The notes: a model not told the origin generated them from the letters alone. Numbered from the stretch's first letter, positions 47,400 through 56,063 are shown. The stretch is 64,000 nt of DNA from Streptomyces harbinensis (GCF_900116145.1 NZ_FPAB01000002.1:475193-539192), one strand, 5' to 3'. Program-made: numbers and translations.

Positions 47400-48893
47400 A
47401 TGGGAGCGAAACTGGCGGCCGACCGGTTCGATCTTGCTGACCGGGAGCTTTTCCGGGCCAGGCTGCACGCGTGCGGGGAGAGCCTGCGCCGGATGCTCGC
47501 CGAACGGCGCTTCGACGGACCACGGGAGTCCATCGGTCTGGAGGTCGAACTCAGTCTCGCCGACCGCGACGGTGCCCCGCGCATGGTCAATGACGCGGTA
47601 CTCGCCAGAATGGCCACCCGGGACTTCCAGACCGAACTGGGTCAGTTCACCCTCGAATTCAATATGACACCGCGCACCCTGGCCGGCCGGGTGCTCGACG
47701 ACCTCGCCGAGGAACTGCGTATCGCCTTCGGTTATGCCGACGCGGTCGCCGGAGAATTCGACGCGAACATCGTGATGATAGGAGTTCTGCCCACTGTCAC
47801 AGGAGACGAACTGGCTCCCACCAGCCTCTCCCAGGTCGACCGCTATATGATGCTGAACGACCAGATACTCGCCGCACGCGGCGAAAGCATCAAGGTCGAA
47901 CTCGCCGGAGCGGAAACCCTGGAACGGTCCTTCGACTCCATCGCCCCGGAATCCATCTGCACCTCCGTACAATTCCATCTCCAGGTCACCCAGGACCGCT
48001 TCGCGGACTTCTGGAACGCCGCCCAGTGCGTCACCGCCGCACAGATCGCGGTCGGAGCCAATTCCCCCTTCGTCTTCGGCACCCAGCTGTGGCAGGAGAC
48101 CCGGCCGCCCTTCTTCCTCCAGGCCACCGACAGCCGCCCGCCGGAGCTGGCCGCACAGGGCGTACGCCCGCGCACCTGGTTCGGCGAGCGCTGGATCGAC
48201 TCCGTCACCGACCTGTTCGAGGAGAACCTGCGCTACTTCCCCGCACTGCTGCCGCTGTGCGACGAGGAGGACCCGCTCGCCGTCCTCGCCGCCGGCGGCA
48301 TCCCCAGACTGCCCGAACTCGGCCTGCACAACGGCACCGTCTACCGCTGGAACCGTCCGGTGTACGCGGTCGCCGACGGCGTCCCCCATCTGCGGGTGGA
48401 GAACCGGGTGCTGCCCACCGGCCCCACCGCCACCGACACCGTCGCCAACGCCGCCTTCTACTACGGCCTGGTGCGGGCCCTGGCCGACCAGGAGCGCCCC
48501 GTCTGGCACCGGCTGCCCTTCGCCGCCGCCGAGGAGAACTTCCACACCGCGTGCCGGCAGGGCATCGACGCCGAACTCAGCTGGCCGGACCCCTCGGGCG
48601 ACGGGCTCCTCACCCTGCCCGCCCCCCGGCTGATCGAGGAGACCCTGCTGCCCCTGGCGGCGGCCGGCCTCGACGCGTACGGCATCCCCGCCGCCGACCG
48701 CGACCACTATCTCTCGGTCATCGCCGAACGATGCCGCCGCCGGATCACCGGAGCCGGCTGGCAGACTCTGATCTACCACCAGGAGGTGGCGAACGGAGCC
48801 GACCGCCGCACGGCCCTGTCCCGGCTCGTGAACCGCTACTGCGAACTGGCGCGCACCGACGCGCCCGTGCACAGCTGGCCCACCGGGATCTGA
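47400..48893 (+). CDS. Glutamate-cysteine ligase-family carboxylate-amine ligase
   Basis: 497 residues of the GCS2/YbdK-like superfamily, which joins carboxylates to amines with ATP. Blocks: IGLEVELSLADRDGAPRMVN (metal Glu residues), RDFQTELGQFTLEFNMTP, SICTSVQFHLQVTQDRFADF, AVGANSPFVFGTQLWQETRP, RPRTWFGERWIDSVTDLFEE, LHNGTVYRWNRPVYAVADGV, PHLRVENRVLPTGPTATDTV. Actinomycetes use mycothiol rather than glutathione, so true glutathione synthesis is unlikely; substrate unknown. ATG 47400 follows GGAGG with a nine-base spacer. Confidence 0.82.
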   Translation: MGAKLAADRFDLADRELFRARLHACGESLRRMLAERRFDGPRESIGLEVELSLADRDGAPRMVNDAVLARMATRDFQTELGQFTLEFNMTPRTLAGRVLDDLAEELRIAFGYADAVAGEFDANIVMIGVLPTVTGDELAPTSLSQVDRYMMLNDQILAARGESIKVELAGAETLERSFDSIAPESICTSVQFHLQVTQDRFADFWNAAQCVTAAQIAVGANSPFVFGTQLWQETRPPFFLQATDSRPPELAAQGVRPRTWFGERWIDSVTDLFEENLRYFPALLPLCDEEDPLAVLAAGGIPRLPELGLHNGTVYRWNRPVYAVADGVPHLRVENRVLPTGPTATDTVANAAFYYGLVRALADQERPVWHRLPFAAAEENFHTACRQGIDAELSWPDPSGDGLLTLPAPRLIEETLLPLAAAGLDAYGIPAADRDHYLSVIAERCRRRITGAGWQTLIYHQEVANGADRRTALSRLVNRYCELARTDAPVHSWPTGI

Positions 48894-48958
48894 CGCGCGG
48901 ACACGCCCGGCTCCGCCGCCGCCGATGGCACGGCGTTGGCACGGCGAACGGAGCGAAG

Positions 48959-49792
48959 GTGCGGCTGTTGAACCCGGAGAACCCGCTGTGGGCGGGCGGC
49001 GAGCGGGTGCCGGCCCTGCCCGGTACGGCCGAGCGCCGCACCCTGAGCCGCGAACTGCTGCTGGTGCTGGCCCTCTCGCTCGGCGCCAGCGGCGTCGCCG
49101 CGGTGATCCGCTTCGTCGGCGCCCTCACCCGCCCCGGCGGTCTCGCCGACCAGGCCGCCACCCTCAACGGCTCCCGCGCCCCCGGCCGGCCCTGGCTCGA
49201 CCTGGTCTGGCAGGTGTTCGCGATCAGCACCGCCCTGGTCCCGGTGCTGCTGGTGGCCCACCTGCTGCTGCGCGAGCCGGGCCCCGGCTCCCCGGGGATG
49301 CGGGTCATCGGCTTCGACCTGCGCCGGCCGCGATTCGACCTGGCCTGGGGCGCCGTCGTGGCGGCCGGCATCGGCGGCAGCGGCATCCTCCTCTACCTCG
49401 GCGCCCACGCCGCCGGCGCCAACCTCACCGTGGTGCCCGAGTCACTGCCCGAGGTGTGGTGGAAGTTTCCCGTCCTGATCGCCTCCGCGCTCCAGAACTC
49501 CATCCTGGAGGAGGTGATCATCGTCGGCTATCTGCTGCGCCGCCTGGACCAGTTGGGCTGGAGCGCCCCGGCCGCGCTGCTCACCTCCTCGCTGCTGCGC
49601 GGCTCGTACCACCTCTACCAGGGCATCGGCGGCTTCATCGGCAACGTCGCGATGGGCGTCATCTTCGTGTGGCTCTACCGGCGGTGGGGGCGGGTGATGC
49701 CGCTGGTGGTGGCGCACGCCCTGATCGACATCGTGGCCTTCATCGGGTACGCGCTGCTGGCCGGTCACGTGGACTGGCTGCCCACCGCCTGA
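48959..49792 (+). CDS. CPBP-family intramembrane metalloprotease
   Basis: 277-residue membrane protein with about eight hydrophobic segments. Conserved CPBP/Abi motifs: NSILEEVIIVGYLLRRLDQL (EExxxG-like), SLLRGSYHLYQGIGGFIGNV (H in place of the FxxxH motif) and VVAHALIDIVAFIGYAL (third motif). In the Rce1-like family these supply the Glu/His active site; substrates range from prenylated proteins to bacteriocin self-immunity. GTG 48959 after GGAGCGAA. Follows the ligase by 65 bp. Its 3' end overlaps the convergent PhzF gene by 28 bp. Confidence 0.85.
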   Translation: MRLLNPENPLWAGGERVPALPGTAERRTLSRELLLVLALSLGASGVAAVIRFVGALTRPGGLADQAATLNGSRAPGRPWLDLVWQVFAISTALVPVLLVAHLLLREPGPGSPGMRVIGFDLRRPRFDLAWGAVVAAGIGGSGILLYLGAHAAGANLTVVPESLPEVWWKFPVLIASALQNSILEEVIIVGYLLRRLDQLGWSAPAALLTSSLLRGSYHLYQGIGGFIGNVAMGVIFVWLYRRWGRVMPLVVAHALIDIVAFIGYALLAGHVDWLPTA

Positions 49793-50592
49793 TCCGGGCC
49801 CGCGAGCAGCTCACCCTCGATCACCGTGACGGCGGTGCCCGACAGCAGCGTACGGTCGCCCCGCACCTCCACCGCGACCGTGCCGCCGCGCGCCGAGAGC
49901 TGCCGGCCGGTCAGCCGGGACCGGCCGGTGCGCTCCGCCCACAGCGGGCCGAGCGCGGTGTGCGCGCTGCCGGTCACCGGGTCCTCCGCGATGCCCACGC
50001 CGGGGAAGAAGCAGCGGGAGACGAAGTCGTAGCCGGCACCCGGGCCGGCGGCCGGCGCGGTCACGATGATCTTCTCGTGCGGTTCGGGGCGCGGGTCGAG
50101 CCCGGCCACCGTCGCCTCGTCGGCCAGCTCCACCAGCAGATCGCCGAGGCCCGGCCCGGTGTCGTACACCGCCCGTGGCTCGGCCCCCAGCCGGCCGGCC
50201 AGACCCGGGGGCGCGGGGACGGGCGTCAGCGGAGCGGCCGGGAAGTCCAGGGTGATGGCGCCGCCCGCGCCCTGCTCGGTGGCCACCACCCCGGAGCGGG
50301 TGGCGAACCGCACCCGGCCCGCCGCCGTGCCCGTCGTGTACAGCACATGCGCGGTGGCCAGGGTGGCGTGCCCGCACAGCTCGACCTCGGTGGTCGGCGT
50401 CAGCCAGCGCAGCGCGAAGTCGGCGTCGTCCCGGCCGGTCAGCGGCACGGCGAACGCCGTCTCGGAGAGATTGACCTCGGCGGCCACCCGCCGCAGCCAC
50501 TCCTCGGCCGGCCAGCTCTCCAGCAGCACCACCCCGGCCGGGTTGCCGGCGAACGGGCGGTCGGTGAACGCGTCGACGATGCGGATCCTCAT
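49765..50592 (-). CDS. PhzF-family isomerase/epimerase-like protein
   Basis: 275 residues with the PhzF duplicated fold. Signatures: VDAFTDRPFAGNPAGVVLL, NLSETAFAVPLTG (catalytic Glu in the SET/SETAF motif), RWLTPTTEVELCGHATLATA (LCGHAT), SRCFFPGVGIAEDPVTGSAH (EDPVTGSAH), and LSARGGTVAVEVRGDRTLLS. PhzF isomerises a dihydroxyanthranilate in phenazine synthesis, but most family members belong to other pathways, and no phenazine genes are nearby. ATG 50592; next to it lies the AraC gene on the same strand. Confidence 0.88.
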   Translation of the reverse strand: MRIRIVDAFTDRPFAGNPAGVVLLESWPAEEWLRRVAAEVNLSETAFAVPLTGRDDADFALRWLTPTTEVELCGHATLATAHVLYTTGTAAGRVRFATRSGVVATEQGAGGAITLDFPAAPLTPVPAPPGLAGRLGAEPRAVYDTGPGLGDLLVELADEATVAGLDPRPEPHEKIIVTAPAAGPGAGYDFVSRCFFPGVGIAEDPVTGSAHTALGPLWAERTGRSRLTGRQLSARGGTVAVEVRGDRTLLSGTAVTVIEGELLAGPDQAVGSQST

Positions 50593-50671
50593 GCGGCGAG
50601 CCTAGGCAGCGGCGTTCCGGCCCGGCCACGGCCAATCCGTGGGCGGTGGACCGGTCCCGCGCCGGGCGCGG

Positions 50672-51466
50672 TCAGGCGGCCGGACGCGGACCGGGGCCGG
50701 GCGCGGGCCGCCGGTAGGCGCTCGGCGGGCGGCCGAGCACCGACCGGAACGCGACGGTGAACGCGGCGGGGCTCTCGTACCCCAGATCCGCCGCCACCCG
50801 GGTCACCGGCGCCCCCGAGGCCAGGCGCCGCACCGCGTGCAGCACACAGGCCCGTTGCCGCCACCGCGCGAAGCCCAGCCCCGTCTCCCGGTGGAAACGG
50901 CGGGCGAGGGTGCGCTCGCTCACCCCGAGGGCGGCGGCCCAGCGGGCCGGCGGGTCGTGGACACCGGGCCGTACCAGGTACGCGTCGCACAGTCGGCGCA
51001 GCGCGGGGTCGGTGGGCAGCGGCAGATCCAGCGGCAGCGGGGCGAGCGTGCGCAACTCGTGCAGCAGCAGGGCGATCAGGGTCGCGTCCCGGCCGTGTGC
51101 GGGCGGGTCCGGGGGCATGTCCACGGCCGCCAGCAGCAACTCCCGCAGCAGCGCGGAGACGTCCACGGCCCGGCAGCGCACCGGGAACCACGGGACGGCG
51201 GCCGGTTCGATGTACAGGCTCCGGGTGCTGACGCCGGTCATCACCACCCGGTGCCCGGTGCGCGGCGGGATGAGGACGGCGCGATCGGTGGGGACGGTCC
51301 AGGTGCCGTCGGCGGTCTCCACCCGCATCACGCCGGTCGCCGCGTACAGGACCTGGGCCCGGCGGTGTTCGTGCGGGGGCAGGACATGGTCGTACGGGTA
51401 GTCCGTGCCGATGGCGAGGACGGCGCCCGGGTGGCTGTCGACGTCGGCGACGGGGACATTGCGCAT
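50672..51466 (-). CDS. AraC-family transcriptional regulator with cupin-type sensor
   Basis: 264 residues. The N-terminal cupin half has HVLPPHEHRRAQVLYAATGV, WTVPTDRAVLIPPRTGHRVV; the C-terminal half has two HTHs of the AraC type: WAAALGVSERTLARRFHRET and VTRVAADLGYESPAAFTVAF with FRSVLGRPPSAYRR closing the domain. ATG 51466 opens the conserved part; no ribosome binding site, so possibly leaderless. Divergent from the TSUP transporter (92-bp gap), its probable target. The inducer is unknown. Confidence 0.87.
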   Translation of the reverse strand: MRNVPVADVDSHPGAVLAIGTDYPYDHVLPPHEHRRAQVLYAATGVMRVETADGTWTVPTDRAVLIPPRTGHRVVMTGVSTRSLYIEPAAVPWFPVRCRAVDVSALLRELLLAAVDMPPDPPAHGRDATLIALLLHELRTLAPLPLDLPLPTDPALRRLCDAYLVRPGVHDPPARWAAALGVSERTLARRFHRETGLGFARWRQRACVLHAVRRLASGAPVTRVAADLGYESPAAFTVAFRSVLGRPPSAYRRPAPGPGPRPAA

Positions 51467-51521
51467 GGCAGGAGGGTAACCGGAGCTGTCTGCTGCGCGT
51501 AAGAAACTGGCGAGCCATCGA

Positions 51522-51551
51522 TTGCCCGCCAGTGGCACCGCTCCGTAGCGT
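51522..51551 (+). promoter_or_regulatory. Possible leaderless promoter of the TSUP gene
   Basis: TTGCCC (about 51522-51527), an 18-bp spacer and TAGCGT (51546-51551) fit a sigma-70-type promoter. The start would fall at or just before the GTG at 51559, giving a leaderless transcript; no ribosome binding site is present. Confidence 0.45.
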
Positions 51552-51558
51552 TCCCCGG

Positions 51559-52356
51559 GTGTCCGACTCCTTCCTTCCCCTGCTCGCCCTCGGCGTCGCG
51601 TGCGGCGTGACCACGGTGCTCTTCGGCTTCGGCGGCGGCTTCGTCATCGTTCCCGCCGTCGTGGTGCTCGGCGCGGGCGAGGACGACCCGATGCATGTCG
51701 CGGTCGCCACCTCGGCCGCCGTGATGCTGGTGAACGCCTCGGTCGCGGCCCTCACCCAGTGGCGGCGGGGCCGGCTGCGCCGCGCGTATCTGTGGCCGTT
51801 GGCCGCCTTCGTCGCGCTGGGCGCGGCGGCCGGCTCGCTGATCGCGAACGCGCTGGACGGGGCCGTGCTGCACGGTCTCTTCCTGGGCTATCTGCTGATG
51901 ACGATCCTGGACAGCCTGCTGCGCGCGGGCTTTCTCGTCCGGCCCGAAGACGCTTCGCCCCGGCCGCTGAGCCGGGGCGCGGCGACGCTGGGAGGCACGG
52001 GTATCGGGGCGGTGGCGGCCGGTCTGGGGGTGGGCGGCAGTGTGCTGACGGTGCCGCTGCTGCGGCGCCGGGGGCTGCCGATGGTGGAGGCGACGGCGAT
52101 GGCCAATCCGCTGAGCGTCCCGGTGGCGGCGGTGGCCACCACCGTGTACGCGCTGGCGCCCACGGCGGCGGTGGCGGCCGGTGGCCGGCTCGGGCATGTC
52201 GATCTGCCGGCCGCCGCCGCGCTGCTGGCCGGCTCGCTGCCCACCATCGCCGTGGTGGGCCGGTTCGCCGGGCGGGTCCCGGACCGGGTGCACGCCGCCG
52301 CCCATGTCGGCCTGCTGGTGCTGGTGCTGGGGGTGACCGCCGCCGTCGGCCCCTGA
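51559..52356 (+). CDS. TSUP (TauE/SafE) family membrane permease
   Basis: 265 residues, about eight transmembrane segments. Typical TSUP glycine-rich first repeat: VTTVLFGFGGGFVIVPAVVV, VAVATSAAVMLVNASVAALT, RRAYLWPLAAFVALGAAAGS; second repeat: GTGIGAVAAGLGVGGSVLTV, PLLRRRGLPMVEATAMANPL, FAGRVPDRVHAAAHVGLLVL. The family exports sulfite, sulfoacetate or related anions, or imports other small acids; substrate not readable. GTG 51559. Divergent from an AraC-type regulator. Confidence 0.88.
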   Translation: MSDSFLPLLALGVACGVTTVLFGFGGGFVIVPAVVVLGAGEDDPMHVAVATSAAVMLVNASVAALTQWRRGRLRRAYLWPLAAFVALGAAAGSLIANALDGAVLHGLFLGYLLMTILDSLLRAGFLVRPEDASPRPLSRGAATLGGTGIGAVAAGLGVGGSVLTVPLLRRRGLPMVEATAMANPLSVPVAAVATTVYALAPTAAVAAGGRLGHVDLPAAAALLAGSLPTIAVVGRFAGRVPDRVHAAAHVGLLVLVLGVTAAVGP

Positions 52357-52371
52357 GCGGCCGGCGGCTGG

Positions 52372-53043
52372 TCAGGCGCCGGGGCGGGCGGTGAGGTAGT
52401 CCGGGACCGGCGTGCCGGCCGCCAGGTCCGCGGCGGGTTCGGGCGCGCCGTACCGGACGCCCACCGGCACCACGCCGCTCCAGTGCGGCAGCTCCAGGTC
52501 CGCGGCGTCGTCGTTGGGGCCGCCGGTGCGGGTCTTGGCGGACACCTCGGTGAGGTCGATGGCCAGGACGGCGGTGGCGGCGCTCTCCTTGCGGTCGGCC
52601 GGGCGGCAGTCGGCGGCCCGGCCGGGGACGGCCTGGTCGACGATGGCGTCGAGCGCGGCGGCCTTCTCCCCGGCGTCGGTGACCGGCCGGGCGGTGCCGT
52701 GCACCACGACCGAGCGGTAGTTGACGGAGTGGTGGAAGGCGGAGCGGGCCAGGACCAGGCCGTCCACATGGGTGACGGTCACACAGACCGGCAGCCCGTC
52801 CGCCGCACCGCCGGCGGCGCGCACCGGGGCGGAGCCGGTGGAGCCGTGGACGTACAGCCGTTCGCCGACCCGGGCGTACAGCGTGGGCAGCACGACCGGG
52901 GCGCCCTCGCGCACGAAGCCGAGGTGGCACAGATAGCCCTCGTCCAGGATGCGGTGCACCAGCTCCCGGTCCCAGGAGGCCCGTTGCGGTGCCCGGGTCG
53001 GGGTGGTGCGCGCGGTCCGCGGGTAGGGGATGTCGGCCGGCAT
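52372..53043 (-). CDS. Pyridoxamine 5'-phosphate oxidase-family (flavin-reductase-fold) protein
   Basis: 223 residues with the split-barrel FMN/F420-binding fold: RILDEGYLCHLGFVREGAPV, VVLPTLYARVGERLYVHGST, LPVCVTVTHVDGLVLARSAF, HHSVNYRSVVVHGTARPVTD. Such proteins bind FMN, heme or F420 and are rarely true pyridoxine oxidases. ATG 53043 with AAGGAGCTGCCC upstream. Divergent from a MocR-type regulator with 46 bp between, sharing a promoter region, so probably that regulator's target; this would fit a vitamin B6-linked role. Confidence 0.85.
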   Translation of the reverse strand: MPADIPYPRTARTTPTRAPQRASWDRELVHRILDEGYLCHLGFVREGAPVVLPTLYARVGERLYVHGSTGSAPVRAAGGAADGLPVCVTVTHVDGLVLARSAFHHSVNYRSVVVHGTARPVTDAGEKAAALDAIVDQAVPGRAADCRPADRKESAATAVLAIDLTEVSAKTRTGGPNDDAADLELPHWSGVVPVGVRYGAPEPAADLAAGTPVPDYLTARPGA

Positions 53044-53053
53044 GGGCAGCTCC

Positions 53054-53082
53054 TTGCGTATGGTTTTGCATTAGTGCATAAT
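53054..53082 (+). promoter_or_regulatory. Leaderless promoter of the MocR gene
   Basis: TTGCGT (53054-53059), 17-bp spacer, CATAAT (53077-53082). The predicted start is at the GTG (53090), so the mRNA is leaderless. The spacer includes TGCATTAGTGCATAAT, with TGCA repeated around TTAG, a likely binding site for the regulator acting on both divergent genes. Confidence 0.65.
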
Positions 53083-53089
53083 CTGCTTT

Positions 53090-54424
53090 GTGCTAGGAGA
53101 TTATCGCATCACGGGTCGGGGCGCCGCCGATATCGCCGCCAGCGTGGAACGCGGCATCGGCACCGGAGCGCTGCCGCCCGGCCACCTCCTCCCGCCGCAG
53201 CGGGAGCTGGCCACCACCCTCGGCGTCAACCCCAACACCGTCGCCGCCGCCTACCGCACCCTGCGCGAACGCGGCCTCATCGAGACCGCGGGCCGGCGCG
53301 GCAGCCGTGTCCGCCACCGTCCTGCCAGCACCTCACGGGACGACACCATCCGCGTCGACGTGCCCCCCGGCGCCCGCGACATCTCCGACGGCAACCCCGA
53401 CCCCGCCCTGCTGCCCCCGCTCGGTCCTGCCCTCGCCGCCACCGCCGCCCGCTCCGCCGGAGCCCCCGTGCTGTACGGCACCCCACCGGTCAGCGCACGG
53501 CTGGCCGCCGTCAGCCGCACCGGACTCGCCGCCGACGGCGTCCCCGAGGCGCCGCTCACCGTCACCTCCGGCTCGCTGGACGCCGTCGAACGGGTGCTCG
53601 CGGCCCATCTGCGTCCCGGCGACGCCGTCGCCGTCGAGGACCCGGGCTGGGGCAGCCTGCTCGACCTGGTGCCCGCCCTCGGACTGCGCCCGGTGCCCAT
53701 GGCCGTCGACGACGAGGGCCCGCTGCCCGGCGACGCCGAACGCGCGCTGGAACGGGGCGCCCGCGCCCTCGTCGTCACCGCCCGCGCCCAGAACCCCACC
53801 GGCGCGGCCCTCACCGCCGGCCGCGCCGCCGCCCTGCGGGCCGTCCTCGCCGCACACCCCGGGGTCCTGCTGGTCGAGGACGACCACGGCCACCACATCG
53901 TCGATCTGCCGCTGCACACCCTCACCGGCGTCACCCGGCACTGGGCGTTCCTGCGGTCCGCCGCCAAGGGCTACGGCCCCGACCTGCGGGTCGCCGTCCT
54001 CACCGGTGACCCGCTGACGATCGACCGGGTGGCCGGGCGGCACCGGCTCGGCCCGGGCTGGGTCAGCCACCTGCTCCAGGAGACCGTCGCCGCGCTGTGG
54101 GAGAGCGGGGCCGTGGACCCGGCCGCCGTCGCCGCCTCCTACGGCAGCCGCCGCGAGGCGCTGCGCACCGCGCTCACCGAGCGCGGGCTGCCCGCCCGGG
54201 GCCGCAGCGGCATGAACGTGTGGGTCCCCGCCCCGGACGAGACCGGGGCCGTCGCCCGGCTGCTCACCGCCGGCTGGGCGGTGGGCCCGGGCGCCCGGTT
54301 CCGGCTGGCGTCCCCGCCCGGCATCCGGCTCACCGTCTCCCGGCTGACCCCGGCCGACATCCCGCCGCTGGCCGACGCCGTGGCCGCCGCCCTGACCCCC
54401 GGCGCCGTCCGCCGGTACGACTAG
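53090..54424 (+). CDS. MocR-type GntR regulator with aminotransferase domain
   Basis: 444 residues. The N-terminal winged HTH of GntR type (YRITGRGAADIAASVERGIG; LLPPQRELATTLGVNPNTVA; AAYRTLRERGLIETAGRRGS) is joined to a fold-type I aminotransferase (VTSGSLDAVERVLAAHLRPG; AVEDPGWGSLLDLVPALGLR; AQNPTGAALTAGRAAALRAV; PLP Lys293 in RSAAKGYGPDLRVAVL). Regulators of this kind sense PLP or an aldimine. GTG 53090 is the only sensible start and lies at the predicted transcription start. It diverges from the split-barrel oxidase-like gene. Confidence 0.9.
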   Translation: MLGDYRITGRGAADIAASVERGIGTGALPPGHLLPPQRELATTLGVNPNTVAAAYRTLRERGLIETAGRRGSRVRHRPASTSRDDTIRVDVPPGARDISDGNPDPALLPPLGPALAATAARSAGAPVLYGTPPVSARLAAVSRTGLAADGVPEAPLTVTSGSLDAVERVLAAHLRPGDAVAVEDPGWGSLLDLVPALGLRPVPMAVDDEGPLPGDAERALERGARALVVTARAQNPTGAALTAGRAAALRAVLAAHPGVLLVEDDHGHHIVDLPLHTLTGVTRHWAFLRSAAKGYGPDLRVAVLTGDPLTIDRVAGRHRLGPGWVSHLLQETVAALWESGAVDPAAVAASYGSRREALRTALTERGLPARGRSGMNVWVPAPDETGAVARLLTAGWAVGPGARFRLASPPGIRLTVSRLTPADIPPLADAVAAALTPGAVRRYD

Positions 54425-54454
54425 GCAGGGACGGGGCCCGCGCCGGGTCCGCGC

Positions 54455-55309
54455 CTACCGGGCCCGGCAGGTCCTGAGATAGCTGAGGAACGAGGCCTGG
54501 AGCCCGGTCACATGCGTCTCGTGCAGGAGCGCGCTGGTGACCGGTGCGTCGTGTGCGGTGAGGCGGTGCAGGAAGGTGGCCGTGTTCCTGGCGAGGTTCT
54601 GGTAGACGGGTATGCCGCCGAGCAGTTCCCGGTCGTTGAAGGTCAGGTGGAGCCGGGTGGCGGGCAGGGTGTCACCCATGGCCCGGAGGCGGGCGAAGAC
54701 CTGGCTGTCCTCACCGACGATGCCGGGGCTGCCCGCGCCGATGGTCTCGAAGAGGGTGCTGTCGGAGAGCCAGGCATAGAGGCTGAAGAGCCCGCCGTAG
54801 GAGTAGCCGAAGAGGCCGTGGCCGCTCGGGGCCGTGCCGTAGTCGCGTGCGATCCGCGGGTGCAGGTCGTCGGTGAGGAAGGCGAGGAACGCGTCCCCGC
54901 GGCTGTCGCTCAGTTCGGCGAGGTAGGCGTCGGCCTGCTCGCGCGTCATCGTGCCCGTGGCGATGCCCATCTCCGTGGCATCGATGTACTCCTGCGCGAT
55001 GGGCTCGCCGGGCGGCACGAGGTCGCGGTTGCGCAGCCGCTCCCAGTGCTCCGCCTCCTCGCCGGCGTAACCGACGCTGACCTGGATGTAGGGCTGGAGC
55101 GCCTGCATGGGGTCGAGTTGGGTGACGATGAGCGGTGCGGTCAAGCCCACGGCCCAGTTGCCGTCGAGCACGTACACCACGGGCGCCGGCGCCGCGGCGG
55201 GGTCGTAGCCCGGTGGCGTGGTGACCCAGACGCCGTAGTCGTGCCCACCACTGGAGCGCGTCTCGAAGTAGTCGGTGTGGGCGAGGCAGCCTTGCCACAT
55301 GGTGCTCAT
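54455..55309 (-). CDS. Alpha/beta-hydrolase of the esterase D/IroE type
   Basis: 284 residues. VVYVLDGNWAVGLTAPL begins the core; the nucleophile elbow is HGLFGYSYGGLFSLYAW (G-x-S-x-G with Ser in GYSYG); the His is probably in LHETHVTGLQASFLSYL. YFETRSSGGHDYGVWVTTPPG at the start and VQLDPM..QVSVGYAGEEAEHW resemble enterochelin-esterase-like putative hydrolases. No signal peptide. ATG 55309 with AAGGA upstream; ATG 55300 possible. Divergent from the TetR gene 166 bp away, its likely regulator. Confidence 0.82.
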   Translation of the reverse strand: MSTMWQGCLAHTDYFETRSSGGHDYGVWVTTPPGYDPAAAPAPVVYVLDGNWAVGLTAPLIVTQLDPMQALQPYIQVSVGYAGEEAEHWERLRNRDLVPPGEPIAQEYIDATEMGIATGTMTREQADAYLAELSDSRGDAFLAFLTDDLHPRIARDYGTAPSGHGLFGYSYGGLFSLYAWLSDSTLFETIGAGSPGIVGEDSQVFARLRAMGDTLPATRLHLTFNDRELLGGIPVYQNLARNTATFLHRLTAHDAPVTSALLHETHVTGLQASFLSYLRTCRAR

Positions 55310-55457
55310 CGGGGGTCCTTCACGAGTTGACCGGCGTGGATGGCGAGGACGTCGATGACCGCGGCGCCGGCGGCATGAGCGGGTCCCATGGCCGATCCTC
55401 CGCCGTTGCGAGCCGACTGCGACGATGTGCGGAGCAGCACGGAACCGCCCGTCCTTC

Positions 55458-55472
55458 TTTTCCAATGGATAA
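55458..55472. promoter_or_regulatory. Inverted repeat overlapping the TetR promoter
   Basis: TTTTCCA-A-TGGATAA, one mismatch in 7+7 bp. Its right half GGATAA (55467-55472) is the only -10-like box and the TetR GTG begins at 55476, so the repeat would block transcription; a candidate autoregulatory operator. Confidence 0.5.
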
Positions 55473-55475
55473 ACT

Positions 55476-56063
55476 GTGGGAGTGATCCTGTCAACTTCGG
55501 AACCCAGGGGCAGCGCCCGCGAGCGACTTCTGGCGCGGCTTCTTGACGCCTTCGGCGAGACCCTTCCCCCGCCGGAGATGTCGCTCCGCGAGGTCGCCGC
55601 CCGGATCGGGACCAGCCACGCCCTGTTGCGCTACCACTTCGGGTCGCTCCCGGGTGTCCTGGCCGCCATGCTCACGGCGCAGCGATCCCGCGACAACGAG
55701 GCGCTGCTCCAGGCCGCCCGGCACAGCACCTTCGAGGAGTTCGCGGAGGCGATCTGGCGGACGTACAGCCGCCCCGAGCAACTGTCCCGGATCCGCGGCT
55801 TCTTCTCCGTCGTCGGGCTGGCCGCGTACGGTCCCGGGGACTTCCCCGAGTTCGTGGAGTCGATCGGCGACCTGACCGTGGCGTTGGCCTCACGCGCGGA
55901 ACGCGAAGGGGCCGACACGCGGGAGGCGCGGGAGGTGGCCACCGTCACCGTCGCCGCGATGCGCGGCCTCCTCCTCCAGGAAGTCCTGGCTCCCGGCACC
56001 TGCCCGAAGGACGCGATCACCTTGATCCTGCGGATGAGACAGAACCCGTCCGTCCCCCGTTGA
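55476..56063 (+). CDS. TetR-family transcriptional regulator
   Basis: 195 residues. The N-terminal HTH is SARERLLARLLDAFGETLPP, followed by EMSLREVAARIGTSHALLRY and HFGSLPGVLAAMLTAQR (TetR signature HTH-YYHFGS-like). The C-terminal ligand domain is hydrophobic and helical (FEEFAEAIWRTYSRPEQLSR; VATVTVAAMRGLLLQEVLAP). GTG 55476 lies next to the -10-like box, consistent with a leaderless mRNA; GTG 55482 is an alternative. Probably regulates the divergent hydrolase gene. Confidence 0.85.
   Translation: MGVILSTSEPRGSARERLLARLLDAFGETLPPPEMSLREVAARIGTSHALLRYHFGSLPGVLAAMLTAQRSRDNEALLQAARHSTFEEFAEAIWRTYSRPEQLSRIRGFFSVVGLAAYGPGDFPEFVESIGDLTVALASRAEREGADTREAREVATVTVAAMRGLLLQEVLAPGTCPKDAITLILRMRQNPSVPR

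Noticed and set aside
49765..50592. Phenazine biosynthesis gene
   Set aside because: Isolated PhzF-fold protein; no other phenazine genes in the window.
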